Of a DNA stretch of 5,300 bases, positions 1 to 5,223 are shown one piece after another; position 1 is the stretch's first letter, and every line of letters starts with the position of its first letter. The DNA comes from Lentisphaeria bacterium UBA1829 (GTDB taxonomy: Bacteria; Verrucomicrobiota; Lentisphaeria; Victivallales; UBA1829). The stretch lies in contig DDJH01000143.1 of the NCBI GenBank assembly GCA_002338895.1, forward strand, positions 1-5,300, read 5' to 3'. The position numbers were made by a program, and so were the translations under genes. The notes below the pieces were generated by a model, which was not told the DNA's origin, did no database searches, and worked only from the letters and a program-made list of their open reading frames with translations.

Positions 1-400
1 TCCACGGCCAAATGTATCTTGGTATTGAGCCCCCTTTTGTCTTGGCCATATCTTGATTGCCTCCTCGAGCACCACTCCCATGTGCATGAACTTTGATATA
101 ACTTGCATCAATCATCAACAGCTCAAATTCTGGATTGTCAATCAATTCCTGCAATAATTTCTCCCAAACTCCTTTGTCACGCCAACGGCAAAAACGCCGG
201 TGAGTATTTTTCCAATCTCCGTAACTCGGTGGCAAATCACGCCAAGGTGCCCCCGTTCGTAAAATCCAAAATACCGCATTGATAAATTGCCGGTTGTCGC
301 GAGCGTTGCCGCCCCAAGTTCCCTTACGCCCCGGTAGCAAAAATTCGATTTTAGCCCAAGATTCATCCGATATATCATGTCGTTCGTATGCATTCGCCAT
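1..400 (-). CDS. IS5-family transposase, N-terminal part (OrfA-like), runs off the window
   Basis: DDE transposase of the IS5 family, which cuts and joins the ends of its own element. The protein starts MANAYERHDISDESWAKIEF. Residues of about 10-85 resemble the DUF4096-type N-terminal DNA-binding region of IS5 transposases (W..I..LLP, W.LRTGAPWRDLP, FCRWRDKGVW). Residues 95-105 (LMIDASYIKVH) carry the first catalytic Asp, D98. After residue 122 the reading frame gives KGGSIPRYIWPW, whereas the -1 frame gives the family sequence GLNTKIHLAV, so full-length protein needs a -1 frameshift. The ATG at 400 has AAGGA 10 nt upstream and a closer AGGG. The remaining catalytic Asp and Glu lie beyond position 1. 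An inactivating indel instead of programmed frameshifting is possible. Confidence 0.85.
   Translation of the reverse strand, partial: MANAYERHDISDESWAKIEFLLPGRKGTWGGNARDNRQFINAVFWILRTGAPWRDLPPSYGDWKNTHRRFCRWRDKGVWEKLLQELIDNPEFELLMIDASYIKVHAHGSGARGGNQDMAKTKGGSIPRYIWPW
29..38 (-). promoter_or_regulatory. Candidate -1 ribosomal frameshift site in the transposase
   Basis: On the minus strand the sequence is A AAA GGG GGC, with AAA and GGG as in-frame codons 122 and 123. Slipping back one base moves translation into the frame that encodes GLNTKIHLAV, the conserved continuation of IS5 transposases. Several IS5 subgroups are known to make their transposase by a -1 frameshift at about this place in the protein. 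The Lys codon re-pairs perfectly, while the GGG codon would have a first-position mismatch, so the heptamer is not ideal. Whether it is programmed or a mutation cannot be decided from the sequence. Confidence 0.5.
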
Positions 401-430
401 TTTCCCTATATCCTTTTTTGACGTTTGCAT

Positions 431-459
431 AATATAGCACAAATCTATTGACGACACAA
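431..459 (-). promoter_or_regulatory. Candidate sigma-70-type promoter of the transposase
   Basis: On the minus strand TTGTGT (454-459) and TATATT (431-436) are separated by exactly 17 bases, 30 nt ahead of the transposase ATG. The -10 box matches five of six consensus bases and the -35 box matches its TTG. Its place inside the element end is usual for IS promoters. There is no experimental support. Confidence 0.4.
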
Positions 460-463
460 CCTA

Positions 464-544
464 GAGACTCTGAAAAACGGCTAGCATTTTGAGGCTTTTG
501 GGAACTTTTCTCTCCGCCTCAAAACGGCGAATTTTTCAAGTCTC
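464..544. repeat. Long imperfect inverted repeat next to the IS
   Basis: The inner arms TTTTGAGGC (487-495) and GCCTCAAAA (516-524) pair perfectly around a 20-nt loop. Outer arms pair as GAGACT (464-469) with AGTCTC (539-544) and TGAAAAA (471-477) with TTTTTCA (532-538), with C470 bulged. The middle (478-486 against 525-531) pairs poorly. It sits about 120 nt past the stop of the BNR_4 gene and directly against the IS end. No clean T-run follows the stem on either strand, so it is not a standard intrinsic terminator. It may be a repetitive extragenic palindrome or a processing or termination structure. Apart from it, 545-663 holds only a small weak hairpin (about 561-589) and a possible 19-codon reading frame. 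Confidence 0.55.
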
Positions 545-663
545 AAATGGGCGGCAATTTCATCTTCTCGAAAAATTCTCCGCGAGATGCTTTAGAATCC
601 ATACAGGACCTCTTTCCTAATCCCATGTATCCAAATCAAAATGTACACAATTTTAATGAAGTC

Positions 664-1980
664 TTATCTTTTGCATCCACCAGGAAATCGAACTTTGCAG
701 ACACTTAGTCGTGTTGGTTCGGGAAGCGGCGGCGCGTGGGGGCGATCCCGATTGGCCGGAAGACTCTCCCAGCGCAAAAACCACTGAGTCCCCTTTTCTT
801 CAGACTTGCCTGCATCCGGGAGCCAGTTCCGGATCAATCCGGGAAATCCCTGCTCCATCTTGCGCAATTCCGCTGGACAGGCAAATCGCGGAGCCAGCGT
901 TTCCACGGTCTTCAGCGTTTCCGGATCCAGTCTCCAGCAACCGGCAGATCTGCCGATAAACTCGTAGTCCAGCAGAAGAGTGCCATCCGCCTGTGGGCGA
1001 ACTGGTGAACAGAAAACCATCTGACGGATGGAGCCGCCACCGGAAAATTCCCAGCGCTCGTTTTCAGACCATGTCCCGTGCGGAACGAGCTGGTGTTCTC
1101 CTCCGGGTCTCAATCGGAGCGTATAGATACGGCTCGCTCCGCTCTCATTGTATAGATGGAAGGAAAGTACCGGCACTCCGGACGCATCAAAACCAATATT
1201 ACCGCACATGTTGATCAGACCGCTGTTGCGGGGAGGCGTGGAAAGAACGGTGATCCCCGGGGATTCGGAGGTCATAGGCAGAGAGAGTGGCTGTCCCTCA
1301 ACGTTCTCCCAGTGCCGCAGATCGCGGCTGCGTGCATAGCAGAGATCGTGATTGGTCGAACAGTCTCCGGTGTCTCTCCAGACCCACGCCAGATGATAGA
1401 ATCCATCCGGACCGGAAACAGGTCCGAAGAAATAGGCGTTCATTCGTCCGCATCCGGAGGTCAGAGGCTGTTCAAGCAGTCGTGACCAGGTTCGCGAATC
1501 CGCATCATAGACATCGTAAATTTCATTGCCGCAGCCGCTGAAACCGTTCCGGTAATGAAAGATCATCCGTCCGTCCGGCGCGGAAAGAAAACGGGGGTAG
1601 GTGCACTTCTCCTCGCAGTCCCCGATCAGAGAGGGAATACGGACGAGGGATGCCGGATCGTGAGGTCGCTCCATCCGGAAATAGATCAAGGGGACCGCAT
1701 GCATGTTTGCCGCAATATGAAGACAGCCGGAGCGGTCGCAGAACATTTGAACGGTATTGTGCGAATCCCAGCCGACCGCTGTATCCAGTCTATGATAATC
1801 CCACCGGCGGGAGTCAAGAAGATGGGATGCAATCACCAGCTGCCGATCCGCCCCGTAGTAGCCGACATACTGACGGACCTCTGTTGTCAGAAGACTGTAA
1901 TTCACTTTGTGACCGGACCATGCCGGACCGACTGTCAGCTGTTCGATCAGTTCCGGAGATTCTGTTTTCAGCACGTTCAT
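664..1980 (-). CDS. BNR_4-family beta-propeller protein, likely rhamnosyl-glucuronate or ulvan-type lyase
   Basis: This 438-residue protein matches the BNR repeat-containing family (Pfam BNR_4), whose seven-bladed propellers include ulvan lyases and lyases or hydrolases acting on L-rhamnose linked to glucuronic acid. Motifs in order are WSGH (21-24), GWDSHN (70-75), NMHAVPLIYF (92-101), TYPRF (127-131), HYRNGFSG (142-149), NAY (181-183), GPDG (190-193), WVWRDT (199-204) and TNHDL (209-213). H74, H94, Y128 and R144 are the likely active-site residues. The His pair is 20 apart and the Tyr-Arg pair 16 apart, as I recall for propeller ulvan lyases. No signal peptide or membrane segment is visible, so it is probably cytoplasmic and acts on imported oligosaccharides. 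AAAGG lies 6 nt before the ATG. It follows rhaM by 70 nt, which supports a role in rhamnose release. The exact substrate, and whether it is a lyase or a hydrolase, is inference. Confidence 0.85.
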   Translation of the reverse strand: MNVLKTESPELIEQLTVGPAWSGHKVNYSLLTTEVRQYVGYYGADRQLVIASHLLDSRRWDYHRLDTAVGWDSHNTVQMFCDRSGCLHIAANMHAVPLIYFRMERPHDPASLVRIPSLIGDCEEKCTYPRFLSAPDGRMIFHYRNGFSGCGNEIYDVYDADSRTWSRLLEQPLTSGCGRMNAYFFGPVSGPDGFYHLAWVWRDTGDCSTNHDLCYARSRDLRHWENVEGQPLSLPMTSESPGITVLSTPPRNSGLINMCGNIGFDASGVPVLSFHLYNESGASRIYTLRLRPGGEHQLVPHGTWSENERWEFSGGGSIRQMVFCSPVRPQADGTLLLDYEFIGRSAGCWRLDPETLKTVETLAPRFACPAELRKMEQGFPGLIRNWLPDAGKSEEKGTQWFLRWESLPANRDRPHAPPLPEPTRLSVCKVRFPGGCKR

Positions 1981-1988
1981 ACAAAACC

Positions 1989-2000
1989 TTTGTTTACAAA
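1989..2000. promoter_or_regulatory. 12-bp palindrome overlapping the BNR_4 gene's ribosome-binding site
   Basis: TTTGTTTACAAA has perfect TTTGT/ACAAA arms around a TT centre. It lies just upstream of the ATG at 1980 and overlaps the AAAGG site at 1987-1991. It could be an operator or a small structure controlling translation, but a 12-bp AT-rich palindrome can easily arise by chance. The rest of the 70-nt gap (1981-2050) has a weak TATAAC box but no matching -35 and no convincing terminator. Confidence 0.2.
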
Positions 2001-2050
2001 TACCGTTATAAGAGTCGGGCAGAGATCCCTTCCGTTCGGTACTTTCTGTT

Positions 2051-2365
2051 TTACTCCATATGAAAAATTTCCTGCAATATGCTCACCGCCGGGCCGGATC
2101 CATCCGGTTCCTGCTCAAGGAGATCCTCCATGAATTCCTGCCAGCGCCGGAACACCGGATCGTCCGGAAGAGAGGAAAGCCGTTGCGGGGACTCGATTTG
2201 ACGCTGCGCAAACAGTGTTTCCGTTTCCGGATCCAGCCAGATCGTATAGTCGGAAACTCCCGTTGCCCGCAGACTGCGGAGCAGTTCCGGCCAGATCGCC
2301 GCATGCCGTTTCCGGTACTCCTCCGCACAACCGGGGCGCAGTTTCATTCGAAAGGCACTCCGCAT
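2051..2365 (-). CDS. rhaM: L-rhamnose mutarotase
   Basis: RhaM interconverts the alpha and beta anomers of L-rhamnose in the cytoplasm, supplying the form used by L-rhamnose isomerase. The protein is 104 residues long, equal to the E. coli enzyme. It keeps the N-terminal signature AF.M...PG...EY..RH..IWPEL, with Y17 and H21 at the positions of E. coli Tyr18 and active-site His22. It also has IWLDPET (42-48), FRRWQEFMEDL (72-82) and the C-terminal LQEIFHME. I chose the ATG at 2365 over an in-frame ATG at 2380. The homology begins at MRSAF, and a strong GGAGGG sits 7 nt before it. The start lies 1 nt after the TAA of the preceding hydrolase gene, so the two are translationally coupled or nearly so. 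No other rhamnose catabolic genes (rhaA, rhaB, rhaD) are in the window. The assignment is secure at family level. Confidence 0.93.
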   Translation of the reverse strand: MRSAFRMKLRPGCAEEYRKRHAAIWPELLRSLRATGVSDYTIWLDPETETLFAQRQIESPQRLSSLPDDPVFRRWQEFMEDLLEQEPDGSGPAVSILQEIFHME

Positions 2366-2366
2366 C

Positions 2367-4151
2367 TTATTTCCCTCCATTGGAATCTCGGGTGATCCAG
2401 TAGGCCATCACACCGCCGCGGAACAGACCCGGATCTGCGGTGAAGTGCAGAACTCCGTTCGAAAAGGTCGATTTCACGTTCCCATAAACCGTTCCATCCA
2501 GTCGGAGAGCCTTTACTTCCGGTCTCGAACCGCCTTCCAGACGGAGTGAAATCTTCGCCGGGGAACGCCGCACAAGATGGGGAAGGGTTCCCCATTTGAG
2601 CAGATACTGTCGTTTTTCTCCTTTGAAAACGGTTCCGCTGTCCAGCACATCGGTCAGGTGGAAAAGCAGAAGCCGGCTGCTCCGGGAGACCGGATCCGCA
2701 TTCAGAGAGCTGACACTGACTGTGGTGGGGGTCTGAATTCCGCTGACCGCAAGTTCTCCTGTCTCCAGCGCTCCGGACGCGAGAGTGGCACTCAGAGTTC
2801 GGGGGGTATGGATCGCCAGAGTCTTCTTCCGGGAATCCAGGCGGAGCTGCCCGGTCGAGCTCGTTGCAACGCCGGATTCGAAAAGAATTCGACGCAAGGT
2901 TTGAATCCTGGTATCCGGAAGAGGCGCCTTCCCGGACGCTTCTCGAAGCGAAAGAAGTGTGACTCCCGGAATGGTCTCCCCATCAACCGCCGTGCCGATC
3001 CCGGCGATCAGCCCCAGACGGCTGAACTCAACAGGACATTCCACCGGAAGACTGGTCTTCCAGAAGTTTTTCGGAATATTCCACGCAAAACGGGAGCCCG
3101 ACGGCGAGACATCGCCACGCCGGAAAAGAAACATCACCTGACGGTCGGATAACTGTGCAAGCGGTTCATTGGCAAAATCGAATGTCCCGATCTGCATGTC
3201 TTTCCGGACGGCCCGGTCGGAATGGGCCCATGCAAACTGATAGAGCGCATCCCATCCCTGCAGCGCGGCATAGCCGCCGATCATCGGTCCGCCTTCCGAA
3301 CGGAAACGGTTCGGCGCGCAGAATTTATACTCGGTGATGCTGAAGGGTTTCCCGAAAAGACGCGGCGCAAACAGCTGTTCCGGAATCTCGTTCCCCAGAG
3401 ACGCAATGCTCGAACGCTGACGGTAAAGTCCCGGCAGTTTCCAGGGGTTGATCGGAAAGCGTGGATGATCGTGATATTTGTGATCGTCAACCGCATCCAA
3501 TTCCCGGCGAGTCAGCGCAAGCGGAGTTTTGTTGTGCATATTCACATCCGTCCGGAGCGCCTGAACGCCGAGTTCCTCCCTCAGAAACTTCAACTGTTCC
3601 TGAATACTCCGATGCTGGACGGTATAAAGAAACTCCTGAAACCGACGGTTTTTCAAGCCGACTTCCCCTATTGTCTCCTGAGGGTATTTCTGCTTCATCC
3701 ATGAGGAAAAGAGCTTCCGGTATTGTTCCGCAATGCCCGGTTCTTCCGAAAATTTCGCATAGAGGTTGTTTTCATTGGTAAAGCTGACAAGGTAGAGAGC
3801 CGGGTCTTCCGCCCAGGTCATGCCGGTGTAGGGGTTGCGGTGCGTCAGCCAGCGACGGGCAAACTCCTTCCAGTTTGCCATCGCCGCACGACTGATCGGG
3901 AGAAGAGCTTTCATCTGATAGCCTCGGCCGTCGGGAATCCATTCGGGGATTCTGTTGCCGGGTTTCAATTTCCGGCTGACGAACACGTCGGTAGTGACGT
4001 AAATTCCGCGTTTCCGGCAGGCGGCGAAAAGGTATTCAAGACGGTCAAGCATCTCCATATCGAGCGTCAGGGAATCCGGGGCGTCTTTTTTCACCAGCCA
4101 GCTGGGAAGAGCAGCGCAAACTCTTCCTTGGGAAATAACCCCGAACCACAT
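2367..4151 (-). CDS. Clan GH-A-like glycoside hydrolase, N-terminally truncated (probable pseudogene)
   Basis: The 594-codon frame encodes most of a retaining TIM-barrel glycosidase. Residues 31-60 (DMEMLDRLEYLF, GIYVTTDVFVSR) look like helix 2 and strand 3. SFTNENNL (123-130) carries the likely acid/base E127 at the end of strand 4, and SITEYKF (271-277) the likely nucleophile E274 of strand 7. DDHKYHDHP (222-230) and W300, W308 and H310 probably line the pocket. Residues of about 380-594 form beta-rich C-terminal domains. Homology seems to start only near SWLVKKDAPDSLTLD (17-31), so a signal peptide and the first two barrel strands are missing. The first 15 residues look like out-of-frame sequence. 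No good ribosome-binding site precedes the ATG, and the gene overlaps the doc frame by 107 nt. Substrate and CAZy family are not certain; beta-galactosidase-like or GH5-like relatives are possible. It is probably inactive. Confidence 0.75.
   Translation of the reverse strand: MWFGVISQGRVCAALPSWLVKKDAPDSLTLDMEMLDRLEYLFAACRKRGIYVTTDVFVSRKLKPGNRIPEWIPDGRGYQMKALLPISRAAMANWKEFARRWLTHRNPYTGMTWAEDPALYLVSFTNENNLYAKFSEEPGIAEQYRKLFSSWMKQKYPQETIGEVGLKNRRFQEFLYTVQHRSIQEQLKFLREELGVQALRTDVNMHNKTPLALTRRELDAVDDHKYHDHPRFPINPWKLPGLYRQRSSIASLGNEIPEQLFAPRLFGKPFSITEYKFCAPNRFRSEGGPMIGGYAALQGWDALYQFAWAHSDRAVRKDMQIGTFDFANEPLAQLSDRQVMFLFRRGDVSPSGSRFAWNIPKNFWKTSLPVECPVEFSRLGLIAGIGTAVDGETIPGVTLLSLREASGKAPLPDTRIQTLRRILFESGVATSSTGQLRLDSRKKTLAIHTPRTLSATLASGALETGELAVSGIQTPTTVSVSSLNADPVSRSSRLLLFHLTDVLDSGTVFKGEKRQYLLKWGTLPHLVRRSPAKISLRLEGGSRPEVKALRLDGTVYGNVKSTFSNGVLHFTADPGLFRGGVMAYWITRDSNGGK
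2373..2378 (-). promoter_or_regulatory. Strong Shine-Dalgarno site of rhaM, inside the hydrolase gene
   Basis: GGAGGG on the minus strand lies 7 nt before the rhaM ATG and overlaps the last codons (Gly-Gly-Lys-stop) of the upstream hydrolase. It decides the rhaM start: the alternative ATG at 2380 overlaps this site and has no comparable one of its own. It also lets rhaM be translated whether or not the hydrolase is functional. Confidence 0.75.
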
Positions 4152-4584
4152 CCGTATCCGTCTCTCCCGCCTGGTACGGATTTTTTAATTTGCGGGAATG
4201 GGTATGCTGACGGAAGAACAGCGTGATCTCCGCTTTCAGCATTTTCCCGCCGGCGACCTTTAATCCCATGTCCGTAAACTCGGCATCGGAAGCATCAAAA
4301 TCGTATCCGTTCAGGTCAAGGAAAATGAGCGCGGCCATCGCACCGACCCGCTTGTTTCCATCCACGAAAGGATGATTTTCAACAAGGTGATAGAGATAGG
4401 CCGCCGCCATTTCAAGGATGGTCGGATGAAGATACTCTCCACCGAAGGTGGCGGACGGTATCCCGGTCACGGATTTCAGAAGTTCGATATCGCGGAGATC
4501 TTCGCCCCCGCCGAAATGCTCAATTTGACAATCATGGATTTCAATGATCTCCGCAAAAGTCAGGAACAGCGGTTCATGCTTCAC
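4045..4584 (-). CDS. doc: Doc/Fic-family toxin (death-on-curing), 3' end extended into the hydrolase gene
   Basis: Doc toxins are small Fic-fold kinases; phage P1 Doc phosphorylates EF-Tu and stops translation. Here the Fic motif HPFVDGNKRVG lies at residues 71-81, with H71, D75, N77 and R79 present. It follows FLTFAEIIEIH (7-17), FGGEYLHPTILEMAAAYL (47-64) and precedes AALIFLDLNGYDFDA (84-98). The GTG start at 4584 overlaps the antitoxin stop as GTGA, and GAGGAA sits 8 nt upstream at 4593-4598. An ATG nearby is out of frame. Related Doc proteins are about 125-135 residues long and end soon after a sequence like EITLFFRQHT (119-128). The last roughly 47 residues here, from about 4190 down to 4045, are read through hydrolase DNA in another frame. 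They are not expected in a native toxin. The core may still fold; activity is uncertain. Confidence 0.85.
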   Translation of the reverse strand: MKHEPLFLTFAEIIEIHDCQIEHFGGGEDLRDIELLKSVTGIPSATFGGEYLHPTILEMAAAYLYHLVENHPFVDGNKRVGAMAALIFLDLNGYDFDASDAEFTDMGLKVAGGKMLKAEITLFFRQHTHSRKLKNPYQAGETDTDVVRGYFPRKSLRCSSQLAGEKRRPGFPDARYGDA

Positions 4585-4859
4585 TTGGCAAGTTCCTCAA
4601 AGGATTTTGCATAGCGCTTGCCGACTTTTTCCATCGATTGACGGAAACGGGTATGTCGGGTCGCGTCTTTGACCGGCGTCAGAATCAGGGCTTTCCCATC
4701 CGTTACCACCTCAAAAGCAGTATCGGCGGCAGCTCCGAGCAGGTCAAGGATCGGACGCTCGATCACCAGCGCGGCACTGTTGCCGTGTTTCGTCAAAGTT
4801 TTGATCCTTGTCGCCTCCGCGTATTTCGTTACAACATTGTTGATACCAAGATACACCAT
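4581..4859 (-). CDS. AbrB/MazE-like antitoxin of the Doc module
   Basis: This is a swapped-hairpin (SpoVT/AbrB-type) DNA-binding antitoxin. The domain spans residues of about 18-63 (RIKTLTKHGNSAALVIERP, then LLGAAADTAFEVV and ILTPV). The C-terminal part of about 68-92 (RHTRFRQSMEKVGKRYAKSF) is charged and probably helical, as expected for the segment that neutralises the toxin. P1 Doc pairs with a Phd-fold antitoxin, so this is the other known type of partner, with an AbrB fold. It lies directly upstream of doc with a 4-nt overlap, the usual antitoxin-first operon, and probably represses its own promoter. The ATG at 4859 has no visible Shine-Dalgarno site, and residues 1-15 look additional to the family. 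No better start (only GTG at 4856) exists before the domain. Confidence 0.83.
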   Translation of the reverse strand: MVYLGINNVVTKYAEATRIKTLTKHGNSAALVIERPILDLLGAAADTAFEVVTDGKALILTPVKDATRHTRFRQSMEKVGKRYAKSFEELAK

Positions 4860-4929
4860 CAGGCAGTAAAAGTTAAGTGATATTTTGAAAAAATCATTTT
4901 GGGAAAGAAAACAGCGTTTCCGATTTTAA

Positions 4930-4943
4930 GTCGACATGTCGAC
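4930..4943. promoter_or_regulatory. Perfect 14-bp palindrome, candidate antitoxin operator
   Basis: GTCGACATGTCGAC is fully self-complementary and contains GTCGAC twice. It lies 70 bp upstream of the antitoxin ATG, in the only place where the toxin-antitoxin promoter can be. AbrB/MazE-type antitoxins bind palindromic DNA at their own promoters, so an autoregulatory site is plausible. The link is inference; no second copy is seen nearby. Confidence 0.35.
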
Positions 4944-5044
4944 CTGATTCCGGATAACAGCAGGGCGCGTCCCGGCGATTTTTCGCACTTATTGAAAAAA
5001 CGGACAGCATAGGTTTTTGCAAACCGGGGTTGGAAGTTGAACTC

Positions 5045-5105
5045 AAAATCGGAGGGGGTCAAGTCCCCCTCTAAATCTGAAAAAGTTAGAGGATCTCCCG
5101 ATTTT
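5045..5105. repeat. Cluster of nested and competing inverted repeats
   Basis: The outer arms AAAATCGG (5045-5052) and CCGATTTT (5098-5105) pair perfectly, and extend through GAG/CTC with one bulged C. Inside, GAGGGGG (5052-5058) pairs with CCCCCTC (5065-5071) around a 6-nt loop. CTCTAA (5069-5074) pairs with TTAGAG (5086-5091). The two inner hairpins share bases 5069-5071, so the full versions are mutually exclusive. I do not recognise an RNA family. A repetitive intergenic palindrome or a structured leader upstream of the antitoxin operon are both possible. Confidence 0.45.
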
Positions 5106-5187
5106 AGAGAAAGACGGGGTTTTCGCACCTCTCTGATTGCACTCCGAAAAGAGGGGTTGAGCTCGATTTTCGGGGCGGAACGACAAT

Positions 5188-5213
5188 AAAAAAGGCAACT
5201 CGTCTGAGTTGCC
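5188..5213 (-). terminator. Intrinsic terminator of tRNA-Ala
   Basis: On the minus strand GGCAACTC-AGAC-GAGTTGCC forms a perfect 8-bp stem with a 4-nt loop (5194-5213), followed at once by six T (5188-5193). It begins 10 nt after the tRNA CCA end, so it ends the tRNA transcript and separates it from the toxin-antitoxin operon downstream. Confidence 0.93.
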
Positions 5214-5223
5214 GGAAAAGTCA

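Larger units (their letters stand above)
1..461 (-). mobile_element. IS5-family insertion sequence, 5' end only
   Basis: This is the transposase-start end of an IS5-family element whose other end lies outside the window. The stretch is more AT-rich than the catabolic genes beyond it, as expected for a recent arrival. The coding part is described separately. The outer boundary is probably at 460-461. There the minus strand begins GGTTGTGTCGTCAATAG, a plausible terminal sequence, and the adjoining bases 461-464 are CTAG, which fits the YTAR target preference known for IS5. I cannot confirm the inverted repeat or the target duplication because the second end is not visible, so the boundary could be a few bases off. 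Confidence 0.7.
4860..5187. other. Intergenic region between the toxin-antitoxin operon and tRNA-Ala
   Basis: About 330 bp without a credible gene. Long frames that cross it also run through the tRNA terminator and into the tRNA. It must contain the promoter of the antitoxin-toxin operon, but I see no clear -35/-10 pair. It holds a perfect 14-bp palindrome (4930-4943), a small GCGA/TCGC hairpin (4975-4986), TTTTTC/GAAAAA arms near 4979-4999, an inverted-repeat cluster (5045-5105) and CCGAAAA/TTTTCGG arms (5144-5150 and 5167-5173). The motif CGATTTT or its complement appears repeatedly. Confidence 0.6.

Noticed and set aside
142..393. Minus-strand frame of 83 codons in the IS
   Set aside because: It lies in another frame of the transposase, whose ATG at 400 gives clear IS5 homology.
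2017..2031. GGG-CAGAGAT-CCC as a terminator between rhaM and the BNR_4 gene
   Set aside because: The stem is only 3 bp and no T-run follows on the minus strand.
1555..2133. Plus-strand frame of 192 codons over the BNR_4 gene and rhaM
   Set aside because: It is antisense to two genes with strong family similarity and has no motif or ribosome-binding site of its own. The same holds for plus-strand frames at 2577-3152, 3222-3704 and 3723-4226.
2366..2380. Upstream ATG at 2380 as the rhaM start
   Set aside because: The five extra residues MEGNK are not in the family, and the ATG overlaps the GGAGGG site that serves the ATG at 2365.
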